Origin: Bifidobacterium castoris | GTDB taxonomy: Bacteria; Actinomycetota; Actinomycetes; Actinomycetales; Bifidobacteriaceae | Reading direction: 5' to 3' | DNA: 64,000 nucleotides | Assembly: GCF_003952025.1 (NCBI RefSeq) | Contig: NZ_QXGI01000004.1 | Coordinates: 124,001-188,000, forward strand | Part shown: positions 45,624 to 56,109 of the stretch, piece by piece | Position numbering within the stretch: the stretch's first letter is position 1 | How the letters are laid out: each line of letters opens with the position of its first letter | The notes under the pieces: generated by a model | The model's database searches: none | What the model was told of the DNA's origin: nothing | Seen by the model: only the letters and a program-made list of their open reading frames with translations | Translations under genes and position numbers: made by a program

Positions 45624-46723
45624 AAGAGGTAGCCGCCTGCGTCGAGATGACGGAGGCAACGATCGAGGCGACGGCGACGATGCCGGCCATCGGGCCGGAG
45701 GGCATCGAATGCCCACGGCACATCGCGATCGTCGGGCTCGGGCTCATCGGCGGTTCGCTCGCGCTGCGCCTGCGCTCGGCGGGCGTCCATGTGAGCGCGT
45801 GGAACCACCGTCCGCACCCGTACGCGGCTGCGCGCGCCGCCGGCATCGACTGCAAGGACGGCCTCGAGGAGCTCGTCGCCGAGCATCCGGACGTCATCGT
45901 GCTGTGCAACCCGCTCGTCGCGATGCCGAAGATCCTCGAGACGATCAGGCCGATCATAGACCCGGCGCGCACGACGCTCACCGACGTCGGCAGCGTCAAG
46001 GGGCTTGTGCGCGAGCAGGTGCACGCCGCCGGCATCACCGACTGCTACGTCGGCGCGCACCCGATGACCGGCAACGAGCATTCCGGATGGTCGGCCGCCG
46101 ATCCGTCGATCTTCGAGAACGCGCTGTGGGCGCTCACCTACGACAGCCACACCGAATACGCGCGCATCGTGCAGGTCGCCGGCATGATCACGCGCGGACT
46201 GCGCAACACGATGATCGTCATCGACGACACGACGCACGACCGCGCGGCCTCGCTGATCTCGCACATGCCGCACGTCGTCTCGACGGCGCTCATCAACGAG
46301 CTGACCGCGAGCGCGGACCGCAACATCGCGGCGGCGCTGTCCGCAGGCTCATGGCGCGACATGACGCGCGTCGCGCTCACCGACCCGGAGCGCACGGCGG
46401 CGATGGTCGTCGAGAACGCCGGCAACGTCGAGGAGCTGCTGCGTACGATGGCGCTGCGGCTGCAGTCCATCGCCGACGCGCTCCACGACGGCGATTCGAC
46501 GGCGATCCACGGCTTCTTCACGGAAGGCCAGCCGTATCGCGACTATAAGGCGAAGCAGCGTGCGGCGTGCGAGACCGGCGAGACGCAGACGGTGTTCACG
46601 ACGCTGAAGATCAGCGCCGACGACTGGCGTCGCGACCTGCTCGACTCGGCGAAGCGCGGCGAGCACATCGTCCGGTTCACGTCCGGCCACCACGCGCTCG
46701 CCGAACGCCAGTTCACGATCTGA
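45617..46723 (+). CDS. tyrA: Prephenate dehydrogenase
   Basis: 368-residue NAD(P)-dependent enzyme making 4-hydroxyphenylpyruvate from prephenate (Tyr branch). A ~30-residue N-terminal extension is followed by the Rossmann motif IAIVGLGLIGGSLALRLRSA. Substrate-site landmarks: LTDVGSVKGLVREQV, YVGAHPMTGNEHSGWSAADP and DRAASLISHMPHVVSTALIN (catalytic/binding His and helices of the all-alpha domain). GTG 45617 start with AAGGAG. Together with pheA it splits the prephenate branch point in one operon. No C-terminal ACT domain. Confidence 0.93.
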   Translation: MVEEVAACVEMTEATIEATATMPAIGPEGIECPRHIAIVGLGLIGGSLALRLRSAGVHVSAWNHRPHPYAAARAAGIDCKDGLEELVAEHPDVIVLCNPLVAMPKILETIRPIIDPARTTLTDVGSVKGLVREQVHAAGITDCYVGAHPMTGNEHSGWSAADPSIFENALWALTYDSHTEYARIVQVAGMITRGLRNTMIVIDDTTHDRAASLISHMPHVVSTALINELTASADRNIAAALSAGSWRDMTRVALTDPERTAAMVVENAGNVEELLRTMALRLQSIADALHDGDSTAIHGFFTEGQPYRDYKAKQRAACETGETQTVFTTLKISADDWRRDLLDSAKRGEHIVRFTSGHHALAERQFTI

Positions 46724-46961
46724 CCGGCCGCTCCGGCACCGGCTTGAGGACGGCGATCTGCTCGGGGCGTATGCTGACGTCCTGCGCCGGCCTCGAGCCG
46801 TTCGCGGCCGCGTCGCGCGTCAGCTCGAGCGTCGTGCCGTCCCATGAGCGGACATGGCCAACGACGTCGCGGTACTGCATGCGCCCGGTACGTTCGTCGA
46901 CCCCCGCGTAGAGGCGCACGACGACGCGCGCCCCGGGGGGGATGTGTTCGGGAAGTCTCAT
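46713..46961 (-). CDS. Small conserved-looking protein of unknown function
   Basis: 82 residues, beta-rich pattern: MRLPEHIPPGARVVVRLYAG, DVVGHVRSWDGTTLELTRDA, SIRPEQIAVLKPVPERPV. This resembles small actinobacterial 'ferrous-iron/SH3-like' barrels or DUF proteins with an IPPGARVVVR start; no firm family. Its ATG overlaps the CdaR-type regulator's stop (ATGA), so co-transcribed with it. Its 3' end overlaps tyrA (convergent) by 11 bp. A C7 run occurs near its start. Confidence 0.7.
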   Translation of the reverse strand: MRLPEHIPPGARVVVRLYAGVDERTGRMQYRDVVGHVRSWDGTTLELTRDAAANGSRPAQDVSIRPEQIAVLKPVPERPVRS

Positions 46962-48097
46962 CGTTTCTCCGTTCCGCGCCCGTCGGCGCCGCGTGACGCG
47001 ACGCCGGCGAAGCGCAGGTAGTCGTGCACGCGGAACGCCATGTCGAGCACCGCGTAATCATGCAATGTACGTGGATTGTAGCCGGTGTCCTTCGCGATGG
47101 CGTTGAGGTGGTTCTGCATCGTGTTCTTATGGATGAACAGCGACTGGGCGGCATGGGTGATGCTGCCGTTGAACCGCGTATATGCCTCGAAGGTGCCGCG
47201 GTGCCGCTCGATAGCGGCCTCGTCGAGGCCGCAGAACACACGCTCGACGAACTGCACCATGCGGTCGGGCCGCATCGACGGCAGCAGCAGGCCGTAGTCG
47301 AGCCGGTCGGCGTGGACGATGCGTTCGCCGCCGGCGAACCGTTGCCAATCGAGCGCGAGCCGCGCATGGCGGTAGCAGTGGGGCAGACGGGGAAGGTCGT
47401 CGGTGGGCTCGCCGACGCCGAAGACGATATGCGCGCCGTCGTCGGCGAAGCGTTCGGCAAGCGCGCGCAGCGTGTCCTCGACGTTGTGCGACGGGCCGAG
47501 CATCAGACAGCATTCGTCGGCGTCCGCCGTGTAGATGGCGTCGTCGATCCGTTGCAGATGCCGCTGCGGCAACAGCACCACGTCACCGTCCTCATGCACA
47601 AGTCTGCCGATCGCGACGCAATGGCGTGCGCGCATGTCCCATTCCAACGCCGCGCTGAGGTAACGGATGAGCTCGGTGTCCTGATGCGCGCCGATCAGCT
47701 GGTTGATCAGGTTGGTCTCGAGGATGCGCCGGTTGTAGCGCGCCGTCTGCTCGATGTTCTCATGCAGCAGGATCTCGGTCATCTTGACGATCACATCGCC
47801 GAACGATTCGACGCTTTCCCGCTCGCCGGTCACGCCGATGACGGCGGCGACGCTGCCGTCGATCAGCACCGGCGAATTGACGCCGTTCCTCGCGCCCCGG
47901 TAGGGGTGGTCGTCGTCCACGACGACGCTGCGCCGGGACGCCGCCGCGATGGCGGCCGCCTCATGGTAGTGCCCGATACGCGACGCGTCGGTGCTCGCGA
48001 TGACGGTCCCATGGGTGTCGAACAGGTTGATCTCGTGCCGCAGCACTCCCTTGATGTTGGCCACGATCGTCGCGGCGATGGTCTCGTCGATCTCCAT
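46958..48097 (-). CDS. cdaR: CdaR-family (sugar-diacid/glycerate) transcriptional regulator
   Basis: 379-residue regulator. The N-terminal diacid-recognition domain (residues ~1-130: TIVANIKGVLRHEINLFDTH, GTVIASTDASRIGHYHEAA, GVNSPVLIDGSVAAVIGVTG) is followed by a GGDEF-like CdaR middle part and a C-terminal PucR-type HTH (RHRGTFEAYTRFNGSITHAA and QSLFIHKNTMQNHLNAI). E. coli CdaR begins at the equivalent residue, so ATG 48097 was chosen over upstream in-frame starts. The palindrome at 48118-48137 would then lie in its promoter. Divergent from gntP-glxK, which it probably activates in response to glycerate. Confidence 0.87.
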   Translation of the reverse strand: MEIDETIAATIVANIKGVLRHEINLFDTHGTVIASTDASRIGHYHEAAAIAAASRRSVVVDDDHPYRGARNGVNSPVLIDGSVAAVIGVTGERESVESFGDVIVKMTEILLHENIEQTARYNRRILETNLINQLIGAHQDTELIRYLSAALEWDMRARHCVAIGRLVHEDGDVVLLPQRHLQRIDDAIYTADADECCLMLGPSHNVEDTLRALAERFADDGAHIVFGVGEPTDDLPRLPHCYRHARLALDWQRFAGGERIVHADRLDYGLLLPSMRPDRMVQFVERVFCGLDEAAIERHRGTFEAYTRFNGSITHAAQSLFIHKNTMQNHLNAIAKDTGYNPRTLHDYAVLDMAFRVHDYLRFAGVASRGADGRGTEKR

Positions 48098-48117
48098 GGT
48101 TTCCGATGGTAAATGGT

Positions 48118-48137
48118 AATTGGTACGCATACCAATT
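48118..48137. promoter_or_regulatory. Palindrome in the cdaR-gntP divergent region
   Basis: AATTGGTA - CGCA - TACCAATT, immediately upstream of cdaR, preceded by two further TGGTAA units (48105-48120). AT-rich operator candidate for the CdaR-type regulator. Confidence 0.55.
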
Positions 48138-48341
48138 CGCGGAGCGGATCCTCCGGGGTTTCCTGTAATGCGGAACAGCACCGGCACGATGCGTCATGCC
48201 AATAATGGGAACTGTTCGTAAAACCGGACGCGGCCGCGGCGGTCAGCGATGACGCTGCCGCAACGCGCACGGTCGGCTATTCCATGGAATATCGTCCATC
48301 GACGTCGATGAGACGATGTCCCTCGGTAGAAAGGTGTGCTC

Positions 48342-49640
48342 ATGGACGGGACATTGCACTGGTGGGCCGCGCTCATAGGTCTGGCGCTCGCGATCGTGCT
48401 GATTCTGCGTAAGCTCAACGCGACGTATGCGTTGCTGCTCGGCGCGCTTGTCGGCTGCCTGCTCGGTGGCGCCTCCTTCGCGGACACGGTGAACATCGTC
48501 GTCTCGGGCTCCCAGAGCGTGATGGGAACGGTGCTGCGCGTGCTCGCGGCGGGCGTGCTCGCCGGCGTCATGATGGAATCGGGCGCGGCCGAACGCATCT
48601 CCCGCGCCATCGTCGGCACGATGGGGGACAAGCTGGCGATCTTCGCACTCGCGTTCGCCACGATGATCATCTGCGCGATCGGCGTGTTCATCCCGGTGGC
48701 CGTGCTGATCGTCGCGCCGATCGCGATCGAGGTGGGCTCGAAGCTGCACATCTCGAAGCTCGCCCTGCTGGTCGCGCTGTCGGGCGGCGGCAAGGCCGGC
48801 AACATCATCTCGCCGAATCCGAACGCGATCGCCGCGGCGTCGGGATTCCACGTCGAACTCGCCGATGTGATGGTGGGCAGCTTCGTGCCCGCGCTGTGCG
48901 GCCTGGCGATGGCGGTGCTGCTCGCGTCAATCATGCAGCACAGGAGCACGCCGGTGTCCCTGAGAGACCTGGACGCCCAAGAGAAGGCCGAGCTCGCCGA
49001 ATCCGACCTGCCGAGCCTGCACAGCGCGCTGGTGGCGCCGGTGACGGCCGTCGTGCTGCTGATGCTCGGCCCCATCGGCTCGATGACGCATGTCGCATGG
49101 CTCGAACATCTGCAGATCGATGCGCTGTACATCCTGCCCTTCGCCGCGATCGTCGGGCTGCTCGCGATGCGCAAGGGCCCCCATGTGCTCGAGTACACGA
49201 AGTCCGGCATCGGGCGCATGGTCAACGTCGTGATGATCCTGATCGGCGCCGGCACGATCGGCGGCCTGATCTCCGCCTCCGACCTGCCGCAGCGGATCGT
49301 CGACCTGATCAACATGATGGGCGTGCCCGGATCGCTGCTGGCGCCGATCTCCGGCATCCTGATGGCCGCGGCCACGGCGTCCACCTCGACCGGCGTCATC
49401 CTCGCCGCCGGTTCGTTCGGAGACACGATCCTGAGCTTCGGCACGGCGCCGGCCGCGGCGGCGATCACGATGCAGGCGGGCGCGACCGTCATCGACGCGC
49501 TGCCGCAGGGCAACTACTTCCACGTCACCGCGAAGTCGATGAACATGACCATCGGCGAGCGCATGAAGGTCGTCCCCTTCGAAGCGGCCGTCGGCCTGAC
49601 GATGACGGTCGCGGCCACGCTGCTCACGATCGTCTGGTGA
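48342..49640 (+). CDS. gntP: GntP-family permease (gluconate/glycerate:H+ symporter)
   Basis: 432-residue membrane transporter with about 12-14 hydrophobic segments. GntP-type features: LHWWAALIGLALAIVLILRK, TYALLLGALVGCLLGGASF, LRVLAAGVLAGVMMESGAAE, ALSGGGKAGNIISPNPNAIA, GAGTIGGLISASDLPQRIVD and the C-terminal ALPQGNYFHVTAKSMNM. RBS AAGG 7 nt before ATG 48342. With glycerate kinase 47 bp downstream and a CdaR-type regulator upstream, glycerate is the likeliest substrate; gluconate cannot be excluded. Confidence 0.88.
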   Translation: MDGTLHWWAALIGLALAIVLILRKLNATYALLLGALVGCLLGGASFADTVNIVVSGSQSVMGTVLRVLAAGVLAGVMMESGAAERISRAIVGTMGDKLAIFALAFATMIICAIGVFIPVAVLIVAPIAIEVGSKLHISKLALLVALSGGGKAGNIISPNPNAIAAASGFHVELADVMVGSFVPALCGLAMAVLLASIMQHRSTPVSLRDLDAQEKAELAESDLPSLHSALVAPVTAVVLLMLGPIGSMTHVAWLEHLQIDALYILPFAAIVGLLAMRKGPHVLEYTKSGIGRMVNVVMILIGAGTIGGLISASDLPQRIVDLINMMGVPGSLLAPISGILMAAATASTSTGVILAAGSFGDTILSFGTAPAAAAITMQAGATVIDALPQGNYFHVTAKSMNMTIGERMKVVPFEAAVGLTMTVAATLLTIVW

Positions 49641-49687
49641 ACGAATCGCATGATCCGATAGACGCGACTTAATAGAGAGGACCCATC

Positions 49688-50854
49688 ATGAAAATCATCA
49701 TCGCTCCCGATTCCTTCAAAGGATGCATGAGCGCCCGGCAGGCGTGCGAGGCGATCGAACGCGGCGTACGCGGCGTGCTGCCCGACGCCGAATGCCTGCT
49801 CGTGCCGATGGCCGATGGCGGCGAGGGCACCGTGCGGTCGCTCGTGGACGCCACCGGCGGCACGATGCTCGAGGCGACGGTGACCGGGCCGCTGGGCGCA
49901 CCGGTACGCGCGCAGTACGGCATGCTCGGCGACTGCCGCACGGCGATCATCGAGATGGCGGCCGCCAGCGGCATCGGCTATGTGGACGAGACGACCCGCG
50001 ACCCGCGCGTCACGACCACCTACGGCGTGGGCGAGCTCATCCGCGACGCGCTCGACCGTGGCGTCACGACGTTCATCATCGGCCTTGGCGGCTCGGCCAC
50101 GAACGACGGGGGTGCGGGCATGGCGCAGGCGCTCGGCGCGCATCTGCTTGACGCCGGCGGCGAGGAGCTGCCCTTCGGCGGCGCGGCGCTCGCCGGCCTT
50201 GACTCGATCGACGTCTCCGATCTGGATCCACGGATCGCGACGGCCGACATCCGTCTGGCCTCCGACGTGACGAATCCGTTGACCGGCCCGCAGGGCGCGT
50301 CGGCGGTCTTCGGACCCCAGAAGGGCGCCGACGCCGCGACGGTGGCCGAACTCGACGCGGCGTTGCGCCATTACGCGTCCATCGCGGCGCGCGATCTTGG
50401 GCGTGACGTGCGCAGCGTGCCCGGGGCCGGGGCCGCCGGAGGCCTTGGCGCTGGCTTCCTGGCGTTCACCGGCGCGCAGATGCAATCGGGCGTCTCCCTC
50501 GTGGTGGAGGCGACCGGTCTCAAGGAACTGGCGGTCGGCGCGGATTGGTGCTTCACCGGCGAAGGCGGCATCGACGGCCAGACGCGGTACGGCAAGACGC
50601 CGATCGGCGTGGTCCATGCCGTCAAAGAGGCCGCGCCGCACTGCACGGTCGTGGCGCTCGCCGGGAATGTGGGAGACGGCATCGGAGAGCTGTACGGCGA
50701 GGGCATCGACGCCGTGTTCGGCATCGTTCCCGGCGCGCAGAGCCTGGAGCAGGCGCTCGCCTCCGGGGAGGCGAACCTCGAGCGCTGCGCCTCGAACGTG
50801 GCCCGCCTGATCGCCTGCGCGACTGGTGCGGATCGGCGGATCGGACGCCGCTAG
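49688..50854 (+). CDS. glxK: Glycerate kinase (type 1, GlxK/GarK)
   Basis: 388-residue kinase phosphorylating glycerate to 2-phosphoglycerate, which enters lower glycolysis. Family signatures: start MKIIIAPDSFKGCMSARQAC, PMADGGEGTVRSLVDATGG, IEMAAASGIGYVD, LGLGGSATNDGGAGMAQALG, GASAVFGPQKGAD, and TGEGGIDGQTRYGKTPIGVV. RBS AGAGAGGA. Co-transcribed with gntP. Ends at a 26-bp hairpin. Confidence 0.95.
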   Translation: MKIIIAPDSFKGCMSARQACEAIERGVRGVLPDAECLLVPMADGGEGTVRSLVDATGGTMLEATVTGPLGAPVRAQYGMLGDCRTAIIEMAAASGIGYVDETTRDPRVTTTYGVGELIRDALDRGVTTFIIGLGGSATNDGGAGMAQALGAHLLDAGGEELPFGGAALAGLDSIDVSDLDPRIATADIRLASDVTNPLTGPQGASAVFGPQKGADAATVAELDAALRHYASIAARDLGRDVRSVPGAGAAGGLGAGFLAFTGAQMQSGVSLVVEATGLKELAVGADWCFTGEGGIDGQTRYGKTPIGVVHAVKEAAPHCTVVALAGNVGDGIGELYGEGIDAVFGIVPGAQSLEQALASGEANLERCASNVARLIACATGADRRIGRR

Positions 50855-50874
50855 GAGACGCAATCACCAGGGGA

Positions 50875-50927
50875 CGCAATGGGGAGGGCGCGTCCATCAT
50901 CATGATGGACGCGCCCTCCCCATTGCG
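50875..50927. terminator. Bidirectional 26-bp hairpin between glxK and ABC permease
   Basis: Perfect complementarity between 50875-50900 and 50902-50927. It ends convergent transcripts from glxK and the exporter operon. Confidence 0.85.
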
Positions 50928-50947
50928 TTGCTGCGGGCCGGTCGTCG

Positions 50948-53782
50948 CTATTCGCTGGCGACGGCGTCAAGCACCGGCTGCTTGAGCGCACGGCGCGCCG
51001 GCGAGATGCTGGCGACAAGGCCGACGAGGATCGCGGCGACGAGGAACAGCACGAGCTGGTCCCACGGGATCGTCAACGTCGTCATGCCCTGCGACTCGTA
51101 GGCTATGCGGATCACGACGCCGGCCGCCACGCCGACGACGATGCCGGCGAGCGTGCCGAACACCGAGAGGATGACCGCCTCGATCGCGAGCATGCCGCGC
51201 ACCTGGCCGTTCGACGTGCCGATCGCGCGCAGCAGGCCGATCTCCTTCGTGCGTTCGGACACGTTGAGCGCGAGGGTGTTGACGATGCCGAAGACCGCGA
51301 TGATGATCGACAGTGCGAGCAGTGCGTAGATGATCGCGAGCATCGAGTTGATCATCGAGCTCATCGACGACTTGAATTCGTCGCGATTAAGGACCGAGAC
51401 CGTGTAGAACGGCTTCACGGTCTTCTTCAGTTCCTCGCCGAGCTTCGCGACGTCCGCGCCGGGCTTCGCCTGCACGTACATCTGCGTGACCATCATCATG
51501 TCCTTGCCGGTGATCTTCTCGGCCGTCGGCAATGATATGAAGATGCTGTTCGAGTACAGGGAATCGTCAATGATCGCGCCGATCCTGACCTGCTCCTTCC
51601 TCGTTTCGGTCTTCGTCTTGACGAACTGCTTCGGATCGACGCCCTGCGCCTGCTTGACGACGTCCTCGGCCTCCTTCGCCTTGGCTTGGGCGCCGGAGAC
51701 GTCACCGGAGGCGGCCAGTCGCTGCGCTTCGGCCTGCAGCGCCGTCGCCTGCTCCTCGATCTGCTTCTGGTACGCCTCGGAGGCCTGCTTCGTGGCCTCT
51801 TCGTCGACGATTGTGTTCTCCGATTCGAGGTCGATCATATCGCCGACCTTCCAGTGTTCGTCATCGGCGACGGTACGGCCGATCGCGGCGTCGCCGTCAT
51901 CGATCGCCTTGGCCGCGTCGCCTTCCTGGCTTTCGATCGGGGCGAGCTTCGTGAGCAGATCGGTTTTGATCGCGGCCGTCATGACGTCCTTGCCGGCATT
52001 CGTCGCCTCCACGGTCGGCAGCATGTATACGGCCGATGAAGCGCCGACGCCGTCGGTGTCCTCGATCGCGTCGACGGCCTTCGTGGAGATCGGCTGCGTC
52101 ATGCTCGCCGTCATCGCCACATAGTCGGCGTTCACGTTGTTGTCGACGAGGTTGTTCACCGATGTCTTCATCGAGGAGGCGACGACGCCGAGGCAGCTGA
52201 CGATCGCGACGCCGATGAACAGCGCGGCCGCCGTGTTCGCGGTGCGTCGCTTCGCACGGCCGATGTTGCGCGTCGCGAGCTTGCCGGTGACCGGGAACGT
52301 CTTCGACGGGAGCCAGCCGAGGACCTTCGCGGCGGGCGCGACGAAGGCCGGTGCGCAGACGATCGCGCCGATGACGACGAATCCGGCGCCGAGGCCGAGC
52401 GTCCAGCCGGAGCCCATGTCCTTGAGCCACTGCCAATCCACGCGCTTCGCGGCGTCGAGGTAGCACAGCGTCCACCACGCGGCGCCGACGGCGACCATGA
52501 CGATGCCGATCCATCCGCGGGTCCTGACCGGCTTCTCGGGATTGACCGTCTCGTTCATCGCCTGGATCGGGGGAGCGGTCGCGGCCGTCTTGGCCGGCAG
52601 CGTCGCGCCGATGATCGTCACGACGACGCCGACGATGACGCCGACGACCACATCGGTCGCCGACGGCGCTGGCGAGCCGGACAGCGGCATGCCGCCGCTC
52701 GTCATGCCCTTCGCGATCGCCTCGAGCAGGCCCCAGCCGAGCAGAACGCCGATGCCGGAGCCGACGATGCCGAGGATGACGGCCTGGACGAGCACGCTCG
52801 CGAACACCTGCAGCGGCGAGGCGCCGACCGAGCGCAGCAACGCGTAGCCGCGCATCGATTCGCGCACGATCATCGTGAACGTGTTCGCGATGATGAACGC
52901 GCCGACGAACAACGCGATCGCCGCGAAGATGAGGATCAGCGGCTGGATGAAGCCGAGCTGGTCCTGGATGCTCTTCGTCGCGTCGTCGCGCACCGAGTCG
53001 CCGGTCACGGCGTGCGCGTCGGCGCTCTCCGGCAGCTCCTTGTTGATGCGGTCGGCGAGTCGCTGCTGCGCCTGCTCGTCGAGCGGCGTCGTCTTGTCAC
53101 CGTAGACGCCGATGAACTGGACGCTCGACGTGTCCTCGCCTTCCTGCTGCAGCGTATGCTCGACGAAGCTCGGACGCGCGAGGATAAGGATCGCGCCGAG
53201 CTCGGAGGATGCGGTCGTGAAGACGCCTGAGACCGTCATCTCATGCACCTCGCCGTCGATGACGAGCTTCGCCGTGTCGCCGGTCTTGAGTCCAGCCTTG
53301 TCCGCGGTGTCCTTAAGCAGCGCGATCTCGTCGTCCGTCTGCGGGTATTCGCCGGAGACGAAATGCGCCGAGCGCCACGGATCGTCCGTGTCGAAGCCGA
53401 TGACGAGCGTCGGCGCGCCGATCGTCGTCATCGCGTCGCCGTTGTGGTCGAGCAGTACGGCGTTGCCCAGCTGACGCGTCGCATCGGCGCTGACGACGCC
53501 GTCGACCTTCTCGATGTCGGCGATGACGTCGGTGCTGATCTCGTTGTAGCTGCTGTTGTAGGAGCCGAGGCTGTCCTCTCCGTCTTTCTTCTGTTCGGTC
53601 GCGCCGCGCACGTAGACGTCGGCGTCCGAGTTCGAGCCCATCATCTGCGCGACCTGGTCGTTGAGCATCTCGCGGAAGCAGAACGATCCGACGACGAACG
53701 CGACGCCGAGCGCGATCGCGATGATCGACATGATGAAACGGCGGAAATGCGCCTTGGTATCCCTTAATCCGATACGCAACAT
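50948..53782 (-). CDS. ABC transporter permease, FtsX/MacB type, duplicated
   Basis: 944-residue inner-membrane permease. N-terminal TM (FRRFIMSIIAIALGVAFVVG) is followed by a MacB-like periplasmic domain (~45-260), then three TMs (LILIFAAIALFVGAFIIANT...; FASVLVQAVILGIVGSGIGV). A second FtsX unit follows (IGVAIVSCLGVVASSMKTSV; extracellular ~545-790; TM trio from MLAIIYALLALSIIIAVFGI). The extracellular part contains an Ala/Glu/Gln-rich stretch (EQATALQAEAQRLAASGDVS), likely a coiled coil. Works with the ATPase 7 bp upstream. Exported substrate unknown; such pairs export peptides, lipids or antibiotics, or act as mechanotransducers. Confidence 0.9.
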   Translation of the reverse strand: MLRIGLRDTKAHFRRFIMSIIAIALGVAFVVGSFCFREMLNDQVAQMMGSNSDADVYVRGATEQKKDGEDSLGSYNSSYNEISTDVIADIEKVDGVVSADATRQLGNAVLLDHNGDAMTTIGAPTLVIGFDTDDPWRSAHFVSGEYPQTDDEIALLKDTADKAGLKTGDTAKLVIDGEVHEMTVSGVFTTASSELGAILILARPSFVEHTLQQEGEDTSSVQFIGVYGDKTTPLDEQAQQRLADRINKELPESADAHAVTGDSVRDDATKSIQDQLGFIQPLILIFAAIALFVGAFIIANTFTMIVRESMRGYALLRSVGASPLQVFASVLVQAVILGIVGSGIGVLLGWGLLEAIAKGMTSGGMPLSGSPAPSATDVVVGVIVGVVVTIIGATLPAKTAATAPPIQAMNETVNPEKPVRTRGWIGIVMVAVGAAWWTLCYLDAAKRVDWQWLKDMGSGWTLGLGAGFVVIGAIVCAPAFVAPAAKVLGWLPSKTFPVTGKLATRNIGRAKRRTANTAAALFIGVAIVSCLGVVASSMKTSVNNLVDNNVNADYVAMTASMTQPISTKAVDAIEDTDGVGASSAVYMLPTVEATNAGKDVMTAAIKTDLLTKLAPIESQEGDAAKAIDDGDAAIGRTVADDEHWKVGDMIDLESENTIVDEEATKQASEAYQKQIEEQATALQAEAQRLAASGDVSGAQAKAKEAEDVVKQAQGVDPKQFVKTKTETRKEQVRIGAIIDDSLYSNSIFISLPTAEKITGKDMMMVTQMYVQAKPGADVAKLGEELKKTVKPFYTVSVLNRDEFKSSMSSMINSMLAIIYALLALSIIIAVFGIVNTLALNVSERTKEIGLLRAIGTSNGQVRGMLAIEAVILSVFGTLAGIVVGVAAGVVIRIAYESQGMTTLTIPWDQLVLFLVAAILVGLVASISPARRALKQPVLDAVASE

Positions 53783-53789
53783 CGTCGGC

Positions 53790-54602
<813 letters not shown>

Positions 54603-55191
54603 ATGTACCTTTCACGTAGGTGTGTCGAGGATGCGCGCATGGATGCGCCGTTCGCGCGGGGCCATGCGCCCGATGTCGTTACCCTGTACCCAATTATCCG
54701 CTGCCGCGCATGCGCGGGGCCGTGACCGCCGTCACGATATGCGACGCCGGTCGGCATCGCATATGACATCGGTCACGGTCCGGCCGGACGCATCGCGCCG
54801 GGACGCGGATCTCCACGACCGAAGCGTAGCGTGTCATGCGGCATCGGGCGGCGATATGTCCATTTCCATGGGCCGTTCGTCCGCCGGCGCGGCCACGCCG
54901 CGGCCGCTTGGCCCCACTATCGTCCACATCGCGCCCGCTGTCCGCCAGCTTGTGGTTGCGTCCCGCGCCGGCGCCGGCAACCATTGGTTGCATCGGCGTC
55001 GTTCCAACGATCGCATGGGGTCGGCGTCTTCCCGAGGTGACGTCCGTCCGTCTCGCGATGCGAGACCCACGTCGATCGCGGGGGCGCCGCGCAACCGTTG
55101 CGCGGGGCCGCGGCGATAGGGGGCCGGCGGTACAGTGGTCGCACGCCGTATCGGGCACGTGCCCGCGGCGCGACGGACGAAGGAGCGGATG
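54603..55191. other. 589-bp non-coding divergent region between ABC ATPase and xerC
   Basis: No ORF here has codon bias, RBS and homology together. A TACAGT -10-like box is at 55131-55136, about 55 bp before the xerC start, and AAGGAG is at 55180-55185. The remainder is GC-rich without obvious repeats. Confidence 0.5.
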
Positions 55192-56109
55192 ATGGCGGAT
55201 GCGCGGTGCATGGTCGAGGAATACGTCGGATACCTGCGCGGCGCCAAGGGGCTGAGCGAACACACGATCGCCGCCTACCGCTGCGACCTGCTCGCCTGCA
55301 TCGGCGTCCTCGAATCCTTCGGCAGGACGGATCTTGGCGACGTGACGCTCGACGACCTGCGCATGTGGATGGCGCACGACTCGAAGCGGATCGCGAAGAG
55401 CAGCCTCGCACGTCGGACGATCGCCGTGCGCGGCTTCTTCGCATGGGCCCGACGGCACGGGCGCACCGCGCACGACCCTGCGGCCTCGCTGAGCACGCCG
55501 AAACTGCCCGGGACGCTTCCCGCCGTGCTCAACGAGGCGCAGGCCGAGACGCTGATGGACACGGCCGACGCACAGCCGGCCGACGACGAGAATCCGCATC
55601 GCAGGGCGCTCGCGCTGCGCGACTGCGCGATGCTCGAGCTGCTGTACGCGACCGGCATCCGCGTCGCCGAACTCGTCGCGATGGATCTGAACAGCGTGCG
55701 CTACGGCAACCGCACGATCACCGTCATCGGCAAGGGGAACAAGCAGCGCGTCGTGCCGTTCGGACTGCCGGCGCAGCGCGCGCTCGAACGGTGGACGGGG
55801 CAGGGCAGGCCGCGGCTGGCGACGGCCCGCTCCGGCGATGCGTTGTTCCTGGGCGCGCGCGGCGGCCGCATCGACCAACGGGTCGTGCGCGACGTCGTGC
55901 ACCGCGAGGCGGCCCGTGCGGGCGTGCCCGACATCTCGCCGCATGCACTGCGTCACAGCGCCGCGACGCACATGCTCGACGGTGGCGCCGACCTGCGCGA
56001 GGTGCAGGAGATGCTCGGGCATTCGTCGCTGCAGACGACGCAGCGCTACACGCACGTCTCGATCGAGCAGCTCAAGGCGCGCTACGCGCAGGCCTTCCCG
56101 CGCGCGTGA
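55192..56109 (+). CDS. xerC: Tyrosine recombinase XerC
   Basis: 305-residue Xer recombinase, the second in the window. The N-domain (VEEYVGYLRGAKGLSEHTIA) is followed by catalytic Arg in YATGIRVAELVAMD, Lys in VIGKGNKQRVVPFG, HxxR in HALRHSAATHMLDG and the His/Tyr pair in LGHSSLQTTQRYTHVS. ATG 55192 is 6 nt from AAGGAG; ATG 55189 is adjacent and also possible. Partner of the XerD at 37368 for chromosome-dimer resolution. Confidence 0.92.
   Translation: MADARCMVEEYVGYLRGAKGLSEHTIAAYRCDLLACIGVLESFGRTDLGDVTLDDLRMWMAHDSKRIAKSSLARRTIAVRGFFAWARRHGRTAHDPAASLSTPKLPGTLPAVLNEAQAETLMDTADAQPADDENPHRRALALRDCAMLELLYATGIRVAELVAMDLNSVRYGNRTITVIGKGNKQRVVPFGLPAQRALERWTGQGRPRLATARSGDALFLGARGGRIDQRVVRDVVHREAARAGVPDISPHALRHSAATHMLDGGADLREVQEMLGHSSLQTTQRYTHVSIEQLKARYAQAFPRA

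Noticed and set aside
46935-46941. Run of seven G near the start of the 82-residue protein gene as a phase switch
   Set aside because: Seven is short for high-rate slippage in GC-rich DNA and the frame is intact; not comparable with the G10 and G11 tracts.
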